A DNA stretch of 31,989 nt from positions 1 through 31,989 of IMG/VR virus record IMGVR_UViG_3300029286_000167; one strand, written 5' to 3'. Of the stretch, positions 1-6,174 are shown piece after piece; position 1 is the stretch's first letter; each line of letters starts with the position of its first letter. Position numbers and translations under genes: made by a program. The notes beneath the pieces are model-generated. The model saw only the letters and a program-made list of their open reading frames with translations, did no database searches and was not told the DNA's origin. This DNA is from a virus.

Positions 1-2
1 CA

Positions 3-50
3 GGTAGATCCGATAATATTAATGTTGTTCCGTATATAGCGTTGTCGTGA
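3..50 (+). CDS. 3' end of a tail-tip protein gene (partial, second allele)
   Basis: Only the last 15 codons are in the window. Read in frame 3 they end NINVVPYIALS, against NINVVPYIPLT at the end of the complete tail-tip gene at 28748-30673. The stop (TGA, 48-50) lies 10 bases before the thymidine kinase start, as in the other copy. The few bases visible differ clearly between copies, so this is a different allele and not a simple assembly overlap. Confidence 0.6.
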   Translation, partial: GRSDNINVVPYIALS

Positions 51-60
51 GGATAAAGAA

Positions 61-615
61 ATGGGAAAGTTATTTTTTCGTTATGGCGTGATGGGATCTA
101 GTAAAACAGCGTCAGCACTAATGCTCAAATATAATTTTGAGGAAAGAGGACAACAAGTATTATTAGTCAAGTCGTCAGTAGATACACGAGATGGTTTGAA
201 TCAAATTAGCAGTCGTACAGGATTAAGTGCAGAATGTATCACTTTTGAAGAATTATTAAATTACGATTTATTAAATTACGATTTAATTATTGTTGACGAA
301 GTACAATTTGTAAGCAAAAAAGATATAGACGTATTGATTCATATTACAGACAAAATAGGTGTTAACGTCGTTTGTTATGGTTTACGAACAGATTTCCAAG
401 GCAATTTATTTGAGGGAAGTCTACATCTTTTAAGTCACGCCGATAAGATCGAAGAATTAAAGAGCAGTTGTTGGTGTGGCCGAAAGGCTACACACAATGC
501 ACGATTAGACGAGACAGGAAAAGTTATCAAAATAGGTGATCAATTACAAATAGGCGGTAATGATAAATATGTCTCATTATGTCGGAAACATTTCATCACA
601 GGACGATCGTTTTAG
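61..615 (+). CDS. tdk: Thymidine kinase, type II (first allele)
   Basis: Phosphorylates thymidine to dTMP in the cytoplasm. The 184-residue protein has the type II layout: P-loop GVMGSSKTA (residues 9-17), DEVQF in place of the usual DEAQF (79-83), the lasso segment LRTDFQG, and a zinc ribbon with CWCG near 137 and CRKH near 174. The SD GAGGATAAAGAA precedes the ATG. It is the counterpart of 30685-31239. The first ~406 bases are well diverged from that copy, while the last ~210 are nearly identical, so the gene is mosaic. A 15-bp unit, TTATTAAATTACGAT, is tandemly duplicated at 253-282 (LLNYDLLNYDL) just before the DEVQF motif and is absent from the other copy. Confidence 0.9.
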   Translation: MGKLFFRYGVMGSSKTASALMLKYNFEERGQQVLLVKSSVDTRDGLNQISSRTGLSAECITFEELLNYDLLNYDLIIVDEVQFVSKKDIDVLIHITDKIGVNVVCYGLRTDFQGNLFEGSLHLLSHADKIEELKSSCWCGRKATHNARLDETGKVIKIGDQLQIGGNDKYVSLCRKHFITGRSF

Positions 616-637
616 AGTTCTTTATTGCGATCACTGA
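560..637 (+). pseudogene. Stub of the ThyX-like gene (deleted in this allele)
   Basis: The reading frame that begins the ThyX-like protein at 31184 is also present here, starting ATG 560 (or 569) inside the end of the thymidine kinase gene. It stops at TGA 635-637 after FRVLYCDH. Relative to the other copy, the 611 bases equivalent to 31259-31869 are missing between 634 and 635. The rest of the ThyX-like gene is therefore absent and only about 25 codons survive. Confidence 0.7.
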
Positions 638-754
638 AGTGTCACAGAGGGGGGAGAAGTCAAACTATAAAAATTGTTGTGAACTAGCTAACATCATCCA
701 AGCTAAAATGGAGGTAAACGATTTTGTGGGATGTTGTAAGTAACAACGGTGTAG
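635..754. repeat. 120-bp direct repeat, identical to 31870-31989
   Basis: The 120 bases match the last 120 bases of the window exactly, offset 31,235. The simplest reading is that the genome is circular or circularly permuted and the window runs past one unit length. Because the sequence just before each copy differs (deletion of the ThyX-like gene in one), the ends come from two alleles or from a real duplication. Confidence 0.9.
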
Positions 755-800
755 AGGGTGGGAGTCCGCGGAGAGCGGAACAAGATCGAAGGAGGATAAA
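635..800 (+). other. Non-coding leader before the lysis genes with two small hairpins
   Basis: No clear gene occupies this stretch. Two short hairpins can be drawn: GTTGT/ACAAC (733-747, loop AAGTA) and TCCGC/GCGGA (765-779, loop GGAGA). A 34-codon open frame starts at GTG 639 and ends at TAA 741-743 (CELANIIQAKMEVNDF in its middle), but it has no convincing SD and is not called as a gene. The SD of the amidase, GAAGGAGGATAAA, ends the leader. Confidence 0.4.
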
Positions 801-1439
801 GTGAAAGTATATCTTGATGCAGGACACGGAGGTTTGGATTCGGGCGCCGTAGGTAGTGACCGAAACGAAAAAGACGACAACGGAACTTTAACAAATCTAG
901 TTGGAGATATATTAGAGTCGTCAGGAATAACAGTCTTTAAAAACTTAACACCAAATGATAGTTTACAAACAGTTACGAAACAATCCAACGAGGTAAACGT
1001 GGATTTGTTCGTAAGTATACATAGAAATGCTTTTGACGACACTACCGCAAACGGTTTAGAAGTTTGGGTATGCAAAAATGCAAGAACAGTGACACGTAAA
1101 AATGCTCAAATCGTTTACGACAAAATGTGTAGTGTAACGCCAGAGATGAAAGCACGTGGAATAAAAGAATCCAACTTTTACGTCTTAGTCAACACAAAAG
1201 CGCCCGCAATGTTATTGGAAATGGGATTTGTTACCAATACGAACGATAACAAATTATTTGACAAATATATTTTTGATTATGCCGAAGCAATTGCTAAAGG
1301 TATTTGCGAAATTTTAAATGTTCCGTTTTTAAAGAGAATGTACGCCGTACAAATAGGAGTTTTTACCGATAAAGTGCAGGCGACTCAAAAAATGGACGAG
1401 GCTAAAAGTAAAGGATTTTTGGAGGCTTGTGTTGTATGA
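801..1439 (+). CDS. N-acetylmuramoyl-L-alanine amidase (endolysin) with a short SPOR-like tail
   Basis: Zinc amidase that cuts the bond between muramic acid and the stem peptide at lysis. The Amidase_3 domain covers residues 1-175, with the expected zinc and catalytic residues visible: H9 (DAGHGG), E23 (NEKD), H74 (SIHRN) and E140 (LLEMGF). Residues ~179-212 begin like a SPOR peptidoglycan-binding domain (MYAVQIGVFTD), but the protein ends after about 34 residues of it, roughly half the usual length. The GTG start has a strong SD (AAGGAGG). Its stop codon overlaps the ATG of the holin gene (ATGA). No signal peptide is seen, so export would depend on the holin. Confidence 0.9.
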   Translation: MKVYLDAGHGGLDSGAVGSDRNEKDDNGTLTNLVGDILESSGITVFKNLTPNDSLQTVTKQSNEVNVDLFVSIHRNAFDDTTANGLEVWVCKNARTVTRKNAQIVYDKMCSVTPEMKARGIKESNFYVLVNTKAPAMLLEMGFVTNTNDNKLFDKYIFDYAEAIAKGICEILNVPFLKRMYAVQIGVFTDKVQATQKMDEAKSKGFLEACVV

Positions 1440-1693
1440 AGGACTTTATCACGTGGGAAAGCATTTCTCATGTCACAGGTGTAACAATGGTAACAGGATT
1501 AATAACTCAATTGCTTAAAAATATTGTGCCGATTCCGACACAAATACTTGCTTATATTGTGGCCACGCTGGTATTGATTGGTTGTGATATTAAAAACAAG
1601 AATTTCAGCGGGATACCTTTATCTCTCATAAATGGATTTGTTGCAGCGTCTATTGCATCAAATTCTGTCTCACTGGTCAATCGTTTGTGTTGA
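1436..1693 (+). CDS. Putative holin
   Basis: An 85-residue protein with two hydrophobic stretches: around residues 36-50 (AYIVATLVLIGC) and 60-80 (IPLSLINGFVAASIASNSVS), with a weaker one at 12-28. Size, membrane segments and ATGA coupling to the amidase fit a phage holin, which opens the membrane to let the endolysin out. The ATG at 1436 was chosen because GGAGG (1421-1425) lies about 10 bases upstream; the TTG at 1427 is too close. The exact holin family is not recognised. Confidence 0.75.
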   Translation: MKDFITWESISHVTGVTMVTGLITQLLKNIVPIPTQILAYIVATLVLIGCDIKNKNFSGIPLSLINGFVAASIASNSVSLVNRLC

Positions 1694-1746
1694 CGATGAA
1701 TAATGCACAAATTCGAGCCATACGTGAGGTATACGGGTAGGTTTCT

Positions 1747-1893
1747 ATGTTAGTCGTATGTTTTCTTGTTTTAATAGTAAATGCTTGCTATGGTACTTTA
1801 AAACGTCTAAAAAAAGAAAAAGAAACATTTGACAATAACAACAATTGTTGTTATACTATTAATGAGGAGGTGAATGCATGGATACGCTATTAA
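1747..1893 (+). CDS. Small single-span membrane protein (hypothetical)
   Basis: A 48-codon frame beginning MLVVCFLVLIVNACYG, a good single membrane segment, followed by a lysine-rich stretch (LKRLKKEKE) that would face the cytoplasm. The SD is weak (GGTAGG, 5 bases before the ATG). Its second half contains the early promoter and palindrome (1829-1857), and it overlaps the next gene's start. It could be a second small lysis protein or chance; the membrane segment and basic tail favour a real gene. Confidence 0.4.
   Translation: MLVVCFLVLIVNACYGTLKRLKKEKETFDNNNNCCYTINEEVNAWIRY
1829..1857 (+). promoter_or_regulatory. Early promoter with a 20-bp palindromic operator in the spacer
   Basis: The -35 TTGACA (1829-1834) and -10 TATACT (1852-1857) are 17 bases apart, close to the sigma-A consensus. 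The spacer and the first three bases of the -10 form a perfect palindrome, ATAACAACAATTGTTGTTAT (1835-1854). A dimeric regulator bound there would block RNA polymerase directly. The promoter faces the small membrane gene at 1878, ERF and the early region. Confidence 0.75.
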
Positions 1894-2078
1894 ATGTAGC
1901 GATTTTAGTACTATTAAGTATAGGATTAATTTTACAGATTAATCACAGATACTCAACCTTGCGACGTATTCAAAAAGTAGAACAACATGTTTTCGGAGAG
2001 TGCGATGAATATTTACAAAAAAATTCAGCAAGTAAAAAGAAAATTGCTAACAGCAAACATAAAAAAAAGCGGTTATAA
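1878..2078 (+). CDS. Small membrane protein (hypothetical)
   Basis: Sixty-six residues with one membrane segment (about 4-21: LLNVAILVLLSIGLILQI) and a very basic C-terminus (ASKKKIANSKHKKKRL). The ATG follows a strong SD (GAGGAGGTGAAT). It is the first gene after the palindromic early promoter, and its last 74 bases overlap the ERF gene in another frame. Early phage membrane proteins are often host-takeover or superinfection-exclusion factors, but nothing in this sequence says which. No family recognised. Confidence 0.65.
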   Translation: MDTLLNVAILVLLSIGLILQINHRYSTLRRIQKVEQHVFGECDEYLQKNSASKKKIANSKHKKKRL

Positions 2079-2532
2079 TCCGTACGCTAAATTCAATTAT
2101 TATGAATTGACCGATTTTGTACCATACATTGTTCAATATTGTGATGATATTGGTTTATACACAACTTTTACATTCAATCCCGCTGAAGGGATCTTGAAAA
2201 TAATAAACATTGATAAACCCGAAGAAATCGTCGAGTGTGCCATGCCAATGGCACGTGCCGAAATAAAAGGATGTAACGAAGTACAGTTGTTGGGTGGAAC
2301 AGTAACTTATTTAAAACGTTATTTGTACCTTAACGCTTTTGATATTGTCGAAAGCGATCTTTTCGATGCTCAAAATTTCACAGATAAGGAATATCGTTGT
2401 GAGACTTGTAAAAAGAAGTTCGAACACCTAGTAAACGAAGATGGTACAGTACTTAGCGCTGAAACGCAATACAAACAATTAGAAGTCAAATATGGTCGGG
2501 TAATATGTCAACAGTGCAGGAGGACAAACTAA
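2005..2532 (+). CDS. erf: ERF-family single-strand annealing protein
   Basis: Phage recombinase that anneals complementary single strands during replication and repair. The N-terminal ~125 residues match the ERF family: IYKKIQQVKRKL, then the YAKFNYYELTDFVPYI segment and the conserved core GGTVTYLKRYLYLNAFDI. A C-terminal zinc-finger-like part follows (CETC near 134, CQQC near 171). The ATG at 2005 is preferred over 1987 because GGAGAG lies just upstream. The stop overlaps the next start (TAATG). It works naturally with the YqaJ exonuclease at 7537. Confidence 0.8.
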   Translation: MNIYKKIQQVKRKLLTANIKKSGYNPYAKFNYYELTDFVPYIVQYCDDIGLYTTFTFNPAEGILKIINIDKPEEIVECAMPMARAEIKGCNEVQLLGGTVTYLKRYLYLNAFDIVESDLFDAQNFTDKEYRCETCKKKFEHLVNEDGTVLSAETQYKQLEVKYGRVICQQCRRTN

Positions 2533-2729
2533 TGCAATACAAAATCGTAGGTGAATTGGATTTGAAAAAGGCAAGAGAAAGAATAAAGATTAATAAAACA
2601 GATATAGAAGATGCACCATTAGATTTTTTTCAAAAAAATAATTTCAAAACTTTAATTCAGATGGAGACTTTTCAAACCAAGAAGACTTATTATATAGTTT
2701 TTTCTTCTAATTGTCTCACTTTTCTGTAA
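2532..2729 (+). CDS. Small unknown protein, probably truncated
   Basis: Sixty-five residues beginning MQYKIVGELDLKKARERI; no family recognised. The ATG overlaps the ERF stop and has SD AGGAGG. The last 13 codons run antisense into the end of the serine resolvase gene (stop of that gene at 2690) and read as an unrelated-looking tail, YIVFSSNCLTFL. This suggests that a longer gene lost its end when the recombinase island was inserted. The first part looks like a normal charged cytoplasmic protein. Confidence 0.55.
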   Translation: MQYKIVGELDLKKARERIKINKTDIEDAPLDFFQKNNFKTLIQMETFQTKKTYYIVFSSNCLTFL

Positions 2730-3259
2730 AAACTGTTGTGTGGCATATTCATATACTCCCTAAACTCTACCGCTTTAATCTCCTTGTTTTTCCATTTCAC
2801 ATAATATTTGTTCCACTTTTCTTCGTCTAACTGGTTAGGTTTACGTCCTTTATATTTACCTTTATTTTTTGCTAGGTCTATACCTTCCCGCTGACGTTGT
2901 AACAAGCAATCTCTTTCCAGTTGAGCAATAGCTCCAAATATAGTCAATACGCACATTCCTACAGCTGTGCTAGTATCAACCGCCTCTTTCTGAATAATCA
3001 ATCCAACTTCTTTCTTCTTTAAAAAGTCAACGATATCTAATAAATCTTTAGTATTACGTGCTAATCTCGAAATACTTTCAACTACTACACAATCACCTTC
3101 ACGGACAAATTCCAACATTGTCTGTAACATTGGTCGATCTCGATTCTTTCCACTAAGTTTATCAATGTAAATTTTTTGTGCACCTAATTTTCTTAAAATT
3201 ATTTCTTGTCTTTCTATGTTTTGTTCTTCTGTGCTTACTCTGACATATCCTATTTTCAT
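2690..3259 (-). CDS. Serine recombinase (resolvase/invertase family)
   Basis: Cuts and rejoins DNA at paired short sites through a serine-DNA link, to resolve multimers or invert segments. The 189-residue protein has an N-terminal catalytic domain with R7 and the nucleophile S9 (YVRVSTEEQN), the arginine pair R65/R68 (SRLARNT), and the long helix (QLERDCLLQRQREG). A C-terminal helix-turn-helix ends it (VEFREYMNMPHNSFYRKVRQLEE). It is small, like Tn3 resolvase or Hin, not a large phage integrase. The start at MKIGYV has SD AGAGGTAAG; the longer open frame upstream has none. It is transcribed against the phage genes from its own promoter (3299-3327). Confidence 0.9.
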   Translation of the reverse strand: MKIGYVRVSTEEQNIERQEIILRKLGAQKIYIDKLSGKNRDRPMLQTMLEFVREGDCVVVESISRLARNTKDLLDIVDFLKKKEVGLIIQKEAVDTSTAVGMCVLTIFGAIAQLERDCLLQRQREGIDLAKNKGKYKGRKPNQLDEEKWNKYYVKWKNKEIKAVEFREYMNMPHNSFYRKVRQLEEKTI

Positions 3260-3421
3260 ACTTACCTCTTTTTTTTGTACCGTTTGAATCCTTATATAAT
3301 TATAGTACATACAACAATTAAAATCAAACTTTATTGGTACAAAAATAAGAGCAAAAATTTAGTACAACTATGGTAATCCCTTATGGTATAATTTTTCAAA
3401 AGACATCAGGAGGTTTTTAGC
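3260..3421. promoter_or_regulatory. Divergent promoter region between resolvase and small gene, with repeated motifs
   Basis: On the minus strand, TTGATT (3327-3322) and TATAAT (3304-3299) are 17 bases apart and serve the resolvase. On the plus strand an extended -10, TGGTATAAT (3384-3392), serves the gene at 3422. GGTACAAAAA occurs inverted at 3281-3272 (minus) and 3336-3345 (plus), and TATGGTA is repeated at 3369-3375 and 3382-3388. These could be operators or the recombinase's own crossover site. Confidence 0.6.
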
Positions 3422-3616
3422 ATGAACGAAATAGTATTTCAAATTGTGACTGGTTACCCTATCGATTATTTCGAACAAGAAAACAAAAAACTAACTCAAG
3501 AGGAAATACAAAAAATTGAATCATTGACACTTATCAATGATACTTTATCTAGTGATATTAATCGATACGAAAAAATAAGATATTTGACTCGTGCATTTTG
3601 GAAATCTGAAAACTGA
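3422..3616 (+). CDS. Small unknown protein of the recombinase island
   Basis: Sixty-four residues, MNEIVFQIVTGYPIDYFEQ at the start and a charged, probably helical remainder. The SD AGGAGG is well spaced and an extended -10 promoter lies 30 bases upstream, so it is expressed separately and divergently from the resolvase. The arrangement resembles a recombinase with a small partner or regulator, but there is no recognisable DNA-binding motif. Immediately downstream is the TnpB element. Function unknown. Confidence 0.6.
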   Translation: MNEIVFQIVTGYPIDYFEQENKKLTQEEIQKIESLTLINDTLSSDINRYEKIRYLTRAFWKSEN

Positions 3617-3668
3617 AAAAAGAAAATGTAACCGAATGCAGAATTTGGCGAAAAGGCGAAAAATTTAT

Positions 3669-4953
3669 CCTCAACGCCGTAAGACCCCCTAACTTCAGGA
3701 GGGGGATATAAGGCGAAGATTCGAAAGAATCTTAAAAATATGGTATAATAAATGTACTATGAAGAAGAATAAGTCATTCAAATATCGATTCTATCCAAAC
3801 AAAGAACAAACTGAAATGTTGAATCAGACATTTGGGTGTGTGAGGTATGTATGGAATCAGATATTAGATTGGAGAAGTAGGGAGTATTCACTTCGTGGAA
3901 ACAAGATAAACTATTGTGCTACCAGCAAAAGATTAACCGAGTTAAAGAAAGAAAAAGAATGGTTAAAATTAGTAAGTTCAATAGCACTACAACAGGGATT
4001 AAGGAATCAAGATAGTGCATTCTCAAACTTTTTCAAGAAGAGAGCAAAATATCCAACATTCAAGAAGAAGATAAGTAATCAATCGTTTAGGTTAACAAAT
4101 GGTGGATTCACTTTGAAAGATGGAAAACTATACATAGCCAAATGCAGAGAACCATTAGCGGTGAGATGGAGTAGACAACTTAAAGGCGAAACAAAATCAA
4201 TAACAATAAGTAAAGATAGTTCGGGAAGATTTCATGTTTCGTTTTGCAGTGAAGTAGAAATAGAGCAATTGTGTCAAGTTTCGAAAAGCGTTGGTATAGA
4301 TTTAGGATTAACAGATTTTGCAATAACAAGCGACGGCGAAAAGATAAAGCCTTTGAAATGTTTGGTAAAGAATCAAGCTAAACTAAAGAAGTATCAAAAA
4401 AGATTAAGTAGAAAAACAAAAGGTTCAAATCGCAGAAACAAAGCAAGAATAAAAGTAGCTAAGATTCATGCCAAAATAAGTGATTCAAGGAACAATTTCC
4501 TGCACAAATTAAGTACTAAGCTGATTAACGAAAACCAAGTAATTTGCATGGAAGACTTAAACGTTGCAGGAATGATTAAGAATAGAAAATTAGCAAAAGC
4601 AATAGCTGATGCAAGTTGGTCAAAGTTTGTGAACATGCTTGAATATAAAGCTGAATGGTATGGCAGAACAGTCGTTAAGATATCGCCATGGTATCCAAGC
4701 AGTCAAATATGTTCGAGTTGTGGAACTCTAAGTGGCAAGAAACCTCTAAATATTAGAGAATGGACATGCCAGAAATGTGGTGTTACACACGACCGAGATA
4801 TAAATGCATCCATAAATATACATACCGCTGGACTAGCGGAAATTCACGCACAGGGAGATACCTCTATCGGGGCTACTATTGGTAAAACGGTATTAGCTAG
4901 ACACGTGTCGTAGAACTGTGAATCCCCCTTCCTTTAGGTGGGGGAGAAGTCAA
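3669..4953 (+). mobile_element. IS605/IS1341-type element carrying only tnpB
   Basis: The left end carries a hairpin, CCCCCT/AGGGGG (3685-3705); the right end a second one, CCCCC...GGGGG (4923-4944), followed by GAGAAGTCAA ending in TCAA at 4950-4953, the right-end motif known from ISHp608. There is no tnpA, so it would need a Y1 transposase in trans. The left boundary is approximate. The right flank, 4954 onward, is where the TnpB guide sequence would be read from (TTGCTTAGGATCGTTACCAA). Confidence 0.75.
3759..4913 (+). CDS. tnpB: TnpB RNA-guided nuclease
   Basis: Ancestor-type relative of Cas12; guided by an RNA copied from the right end of its own element, it cleaves DNA and helps the element persist. 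The 384 residues are full length. All three RuvC acidic residues are present: D181 ([10 protein letters not shown]), E265 ([10 protein letters not shown]) and D347 ([10 protein letters not shown]). The zinc ribbon has CSSCG (318-322) and CQKCG (337-341). The N-terminus ([14 protein letters not shown]) is the usual OrfB helix-turn-helix. An extended -10, TGGTATAAT (3741-3749), sits only 9 bases before the ATG, so the transcript is nearly leaderless. The gene appears intact. Confidence 0.95.
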   Translation: MKKNKSFKYRFYPNKEQTEMLNQTFGCVRYVWNQILDWRSREYSLRGNKINYCATSKRLTELKKEKEWLKLVSSIALQQGLRNQDSAFSNFFKKRAKYPTFKKKISNQSFRLTNGGFTLKDGKLYIAKCREPLAVRWSRQLKGETKSITISKDSSGRFHVSFCSEVEIEQLCQVSKSVGIDLGLTDFAITSDGEKIKPLKCLVKNQAKLKKYQKRLSRKTKGSNRRNKARIKVAKIHAKISDSRNNFLHKLSTKLINENQVICMEDLNVAGMIKNRKLAKAIADASWSKFVNMLEYKAEWYGRTVVKISPWYPSSQICSSCGTLSGKKPLNIREWTCQKCGVTHDRDINASINIHTAGLAEIHAQGDTSIGATIGKTVLARHVS

Positions 4954-5040
4954 TTGCTTAGGATCGTTACCAAATTCACCATGTGAACTACAAATCGATT
5001 CTTTACCGCTTGCATCCAGCCCTTCCACCACTATTTGCAT
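4954..5040 (-). pseudogene. Remnant of a P-loop nucleotide kinase (thymidylate-kinase-like)
   Basis: Reading the minus strand from 5040 gives MQIVVEGLDASGKES, the start of a thymidylate kinase-type protein with its P-loop. A strong SD (AGGAGGTTGAAAAA) precedes it and its ATG overlaps the end of the degenerate recombinase gene. Homology fades after the P-loop, and the frame then enters the TnpB element and stops in it at a TAG. The sequence on the far side of the element does not obviously continue the kinase, so the gene was deleted as well as interrupted, or was already damaged. Confidence 0.5.
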
Positions 5041-5528
5041 TTTTTCAACCTCCTATAAAATGTTGAATAAGGAATATCCATTGCTACCATCCATTGTTTT
5101 TGTGTTATTGACTTATTTTTCCATAAGGTGTAATATGCATTCCAGAGTTGCATATCAATTTCTTTAGGTTTAGCACCAGCATTTTTCCAAGTACTGGCAC
5201 GCACTTGCTGGAAACGGTGCAATTCTACATCGCGAAGTACATATAAAGTTGCACGTGTGATTGGATTACTAGTATCAAATTCATCATCGATAGCAATTAT
5301 GTTTATTTCTCTTTTCAACATTTTTATAAGCATTTGTAGGACTATTCTTGTACTACAACCGAGTTGACACAATTTCCGTACAACTAAAGTATCACCAGAT
5401 TGCAAGACGTTTTTTAAAACGTCTAATTGTGGTCGCTTGCGTTCGCTAAAACTCACACAATCATAATACATTTGATCTACATTTTTTAATTGTTTGTCGT
5501 TGTCGTTGTCAGCGTAACCATAAACCAT
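5031..5528 (-). CDS. Catalytically degenerate serine recombinase-like protein
   Basis: A relative of the resolvase at 2690-3259. The C-terminal part aligns clearly (KPKEIDMQLWNAYYTLWKN against KPNQLDEEKWNKYYVKWKN, and a final STFYRRLKK against NSFYRKVRQ). The catalytic domain keeps the fold outline (ERKRPQLDVLKNVLQSGD) but has lost the active site: D9 replaces the serine, D7 the first arginine, and CQLGC replaces SRLAR. It should still bind DNA but not cut it. Start chosen at ATG 5528 after SD AGAGGTGA; GTG 5540 lies inside that SD. It may act as a regulator or competitor of the active enzyme, which is inference. Confidence 0.8.
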   Translation of the reverse strand: MVYGYADNDNDKQLKNVDQMYYDCVSFSERKRPQLDVLKNVLQSGDTLVVRKLCQLGCSTRIVLQMLIKMLKREINIIAIDDEFDTSNPITRATLYVLRDVELHRFQQVRASTWKNAGAKPKEIDMQLWNAYYTLWKNKSITQKQWMVAMDIPYSTFYRRLKKCK

Positions 5529-5551
5529 TATTATTATCACCTCTTAGATTT

Positions 5552-5560
5552 ATTATATCA
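5552..5560 (-). promoter_or_regulatory. Extended -10 promoter for the degenerate recombinase
   Basis: On the minus strand TGATATAAT gives a perfect extended -10 upstream of the SD at 5546-5539. No good -35 is visible at 16-18 bases, which extended -10 promoters can do without. Confidence 0.45.
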
Positions 5561-5587
5561 CAATTAAATTAGGAGTACATATATAAT

Positions 5588-5950
5588 ATGGATAGAAGTA
5601 GATTAAACAAACGAAAGATATCTAGAGATAAATTACACTATTTACGTGTCGAATTATATTGTTATCCTGACACGAAACGTGCAATTGCTAGCAAGAAGTT
5701 AACACGCAAGCAAAATGCCTATATGGGTAAAATTGTGAAAGCGATAGAGGACGCGTTGGCACAATTATCTAAAACGTCAAACGGTGACTTGAAAGTGAAA
5801 TTATTGCAAGATATGTATTGGTATTCCAGACACGTAAACTATATGGGTATAGCAATGCGACACCACGTACACTACAACACCGTGAGAAATTGGGAGATTG
5901 AATTTTTTGCCATATTATCTGAAATTTTAGGTTTGACACTATTTATTTAA
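5588..5950 (+). CDS. ArpU/RinA-like phage transcriptional regulator
   Basis: A 120-residue protein whose C-terminal half, from MYWYSRHVNYMGIAMRHH to the end, has the pattern of ArpU/RinA-type late-gene activators, related to sigma region 4 helix-turn-helix (HVHYNTVRNWEIEFFAILSEIL). The N-terminus is basic and ends in a helical region, as in that family. The ATG is preceded by AGGAG at an unusually long distance (about 13 bases). In related phages such proteins switch on packaging and structural genes, but here it sits at the head of the main early block. Function by resemblance only. Confidence 0.55.
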   Translation: MDRSRLNKRKISRDKLHYLRVELYCYPDTKRAIASKKLTRKQNAYMGKIVKAIEDALAQLSKTSNGDLKVKLLQDMYWYSRHVNYMGIAMRHHVHYNTVRNWEIEFFAILSEILGLTLFI

Positions 5951-5962
5951 TTGTGGTATAGT
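5933..5962 (+). promoter_or_regulatory. Promoter for the nuclease/replication block
   Basis: TTGACA (5933-5938) and TATAGT (5957-5962), 18 bases apart, with TG two bases before the -10. It lies within the end of the upstream regulator gene and about 30 bases before the acidic protein gene, so it probably starts the long transcript through the replication genes. Confidence 0.6.
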
Positions 5963-5993
5963 GATAAATAACCGCAAGGAGGTGGAAAAATGA

Positions 5994-6155
5994 GTGGATG
6001 ATTTTGATCCTTATTACGACGACGACGAAGAAGAAGATTTAGAAGAACAATTTAATAATACATTGACTTTTGAAGATTGGCAGAAAGGTATTGAAAAAAT
6101 ATTAAAAGCCGAAATAGATGAATCACAGTTTCAAGGAATTTATCTAATCGACTAA
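5994..6155 (+). CDS. Small acidic protein (hypothetical)
   Basis: Fifty-three residues starting DDFDPYYDDDEEEDLEEQF, then FEDWQKGIEKILKAEIDESQ. The GTG start follows SD AAGGAGGTGG. An ATG four bases upstream (5990) opens a three-codon frame that stops at TGA 5999-6001, overlapping the GTG start; it may be the actual ribosome entry point with re-initiation, or chance. A strongly acidic small early protein could be a DNA mimic, but there is no direct evidence. Confidence 0.6.
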   Translation: MDDFDPYYDDDEEEDLEEQFNNTLTFEDWQKGIEKILKAEIDESQFQGIYLID

Positions 6156-6174
6156 TATAAAAAAGGTTATTTGT

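Larger units (their letters stand above)
1..634. repeat. Divergent direct repeat of 30625-31258
   Basis: The block tail-tip end, thymidine kinase and ThyX start is homologous to the one near the end of the window. Up to about 406 the two differ strongly but keep the same gene order and frames; from 407 to 634 they differ at about four positions only. The offset is 30,624, unlike the 31,235 of the identical 120-bp repeat, because of the 611-base deletion. Confidence 0.85.

Noticed and set aside
639-743. GTG-started 34-codon frame in the leader before the amidase
   Set aside because: No convincing SD and no likeness to a known protein; it is mentioned with the leader but not called.
665-1075. 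Minus-strand frame of 136 codons opposite the amidase
   Set aside because: It is the shadow of the amidase gene, with no SD and an implausible composition.
2690-3259. Serine recombinase as phage integrase
   Set aside because: At 189 residues it has no large C-terminal domain of serine integrases and no attachment site was found; it is a resolvase/invertase type.
3669-4953. IS607-type element made of serine recombinase plus tnpB
   Set aside because: IS607 transposases have the DNA-binding domain at the N-terminus and lie just before tnpB; here the hairpin ends and TCAA fit the IS605 type, and the recombinases have C-terminal DNA-binding parts.
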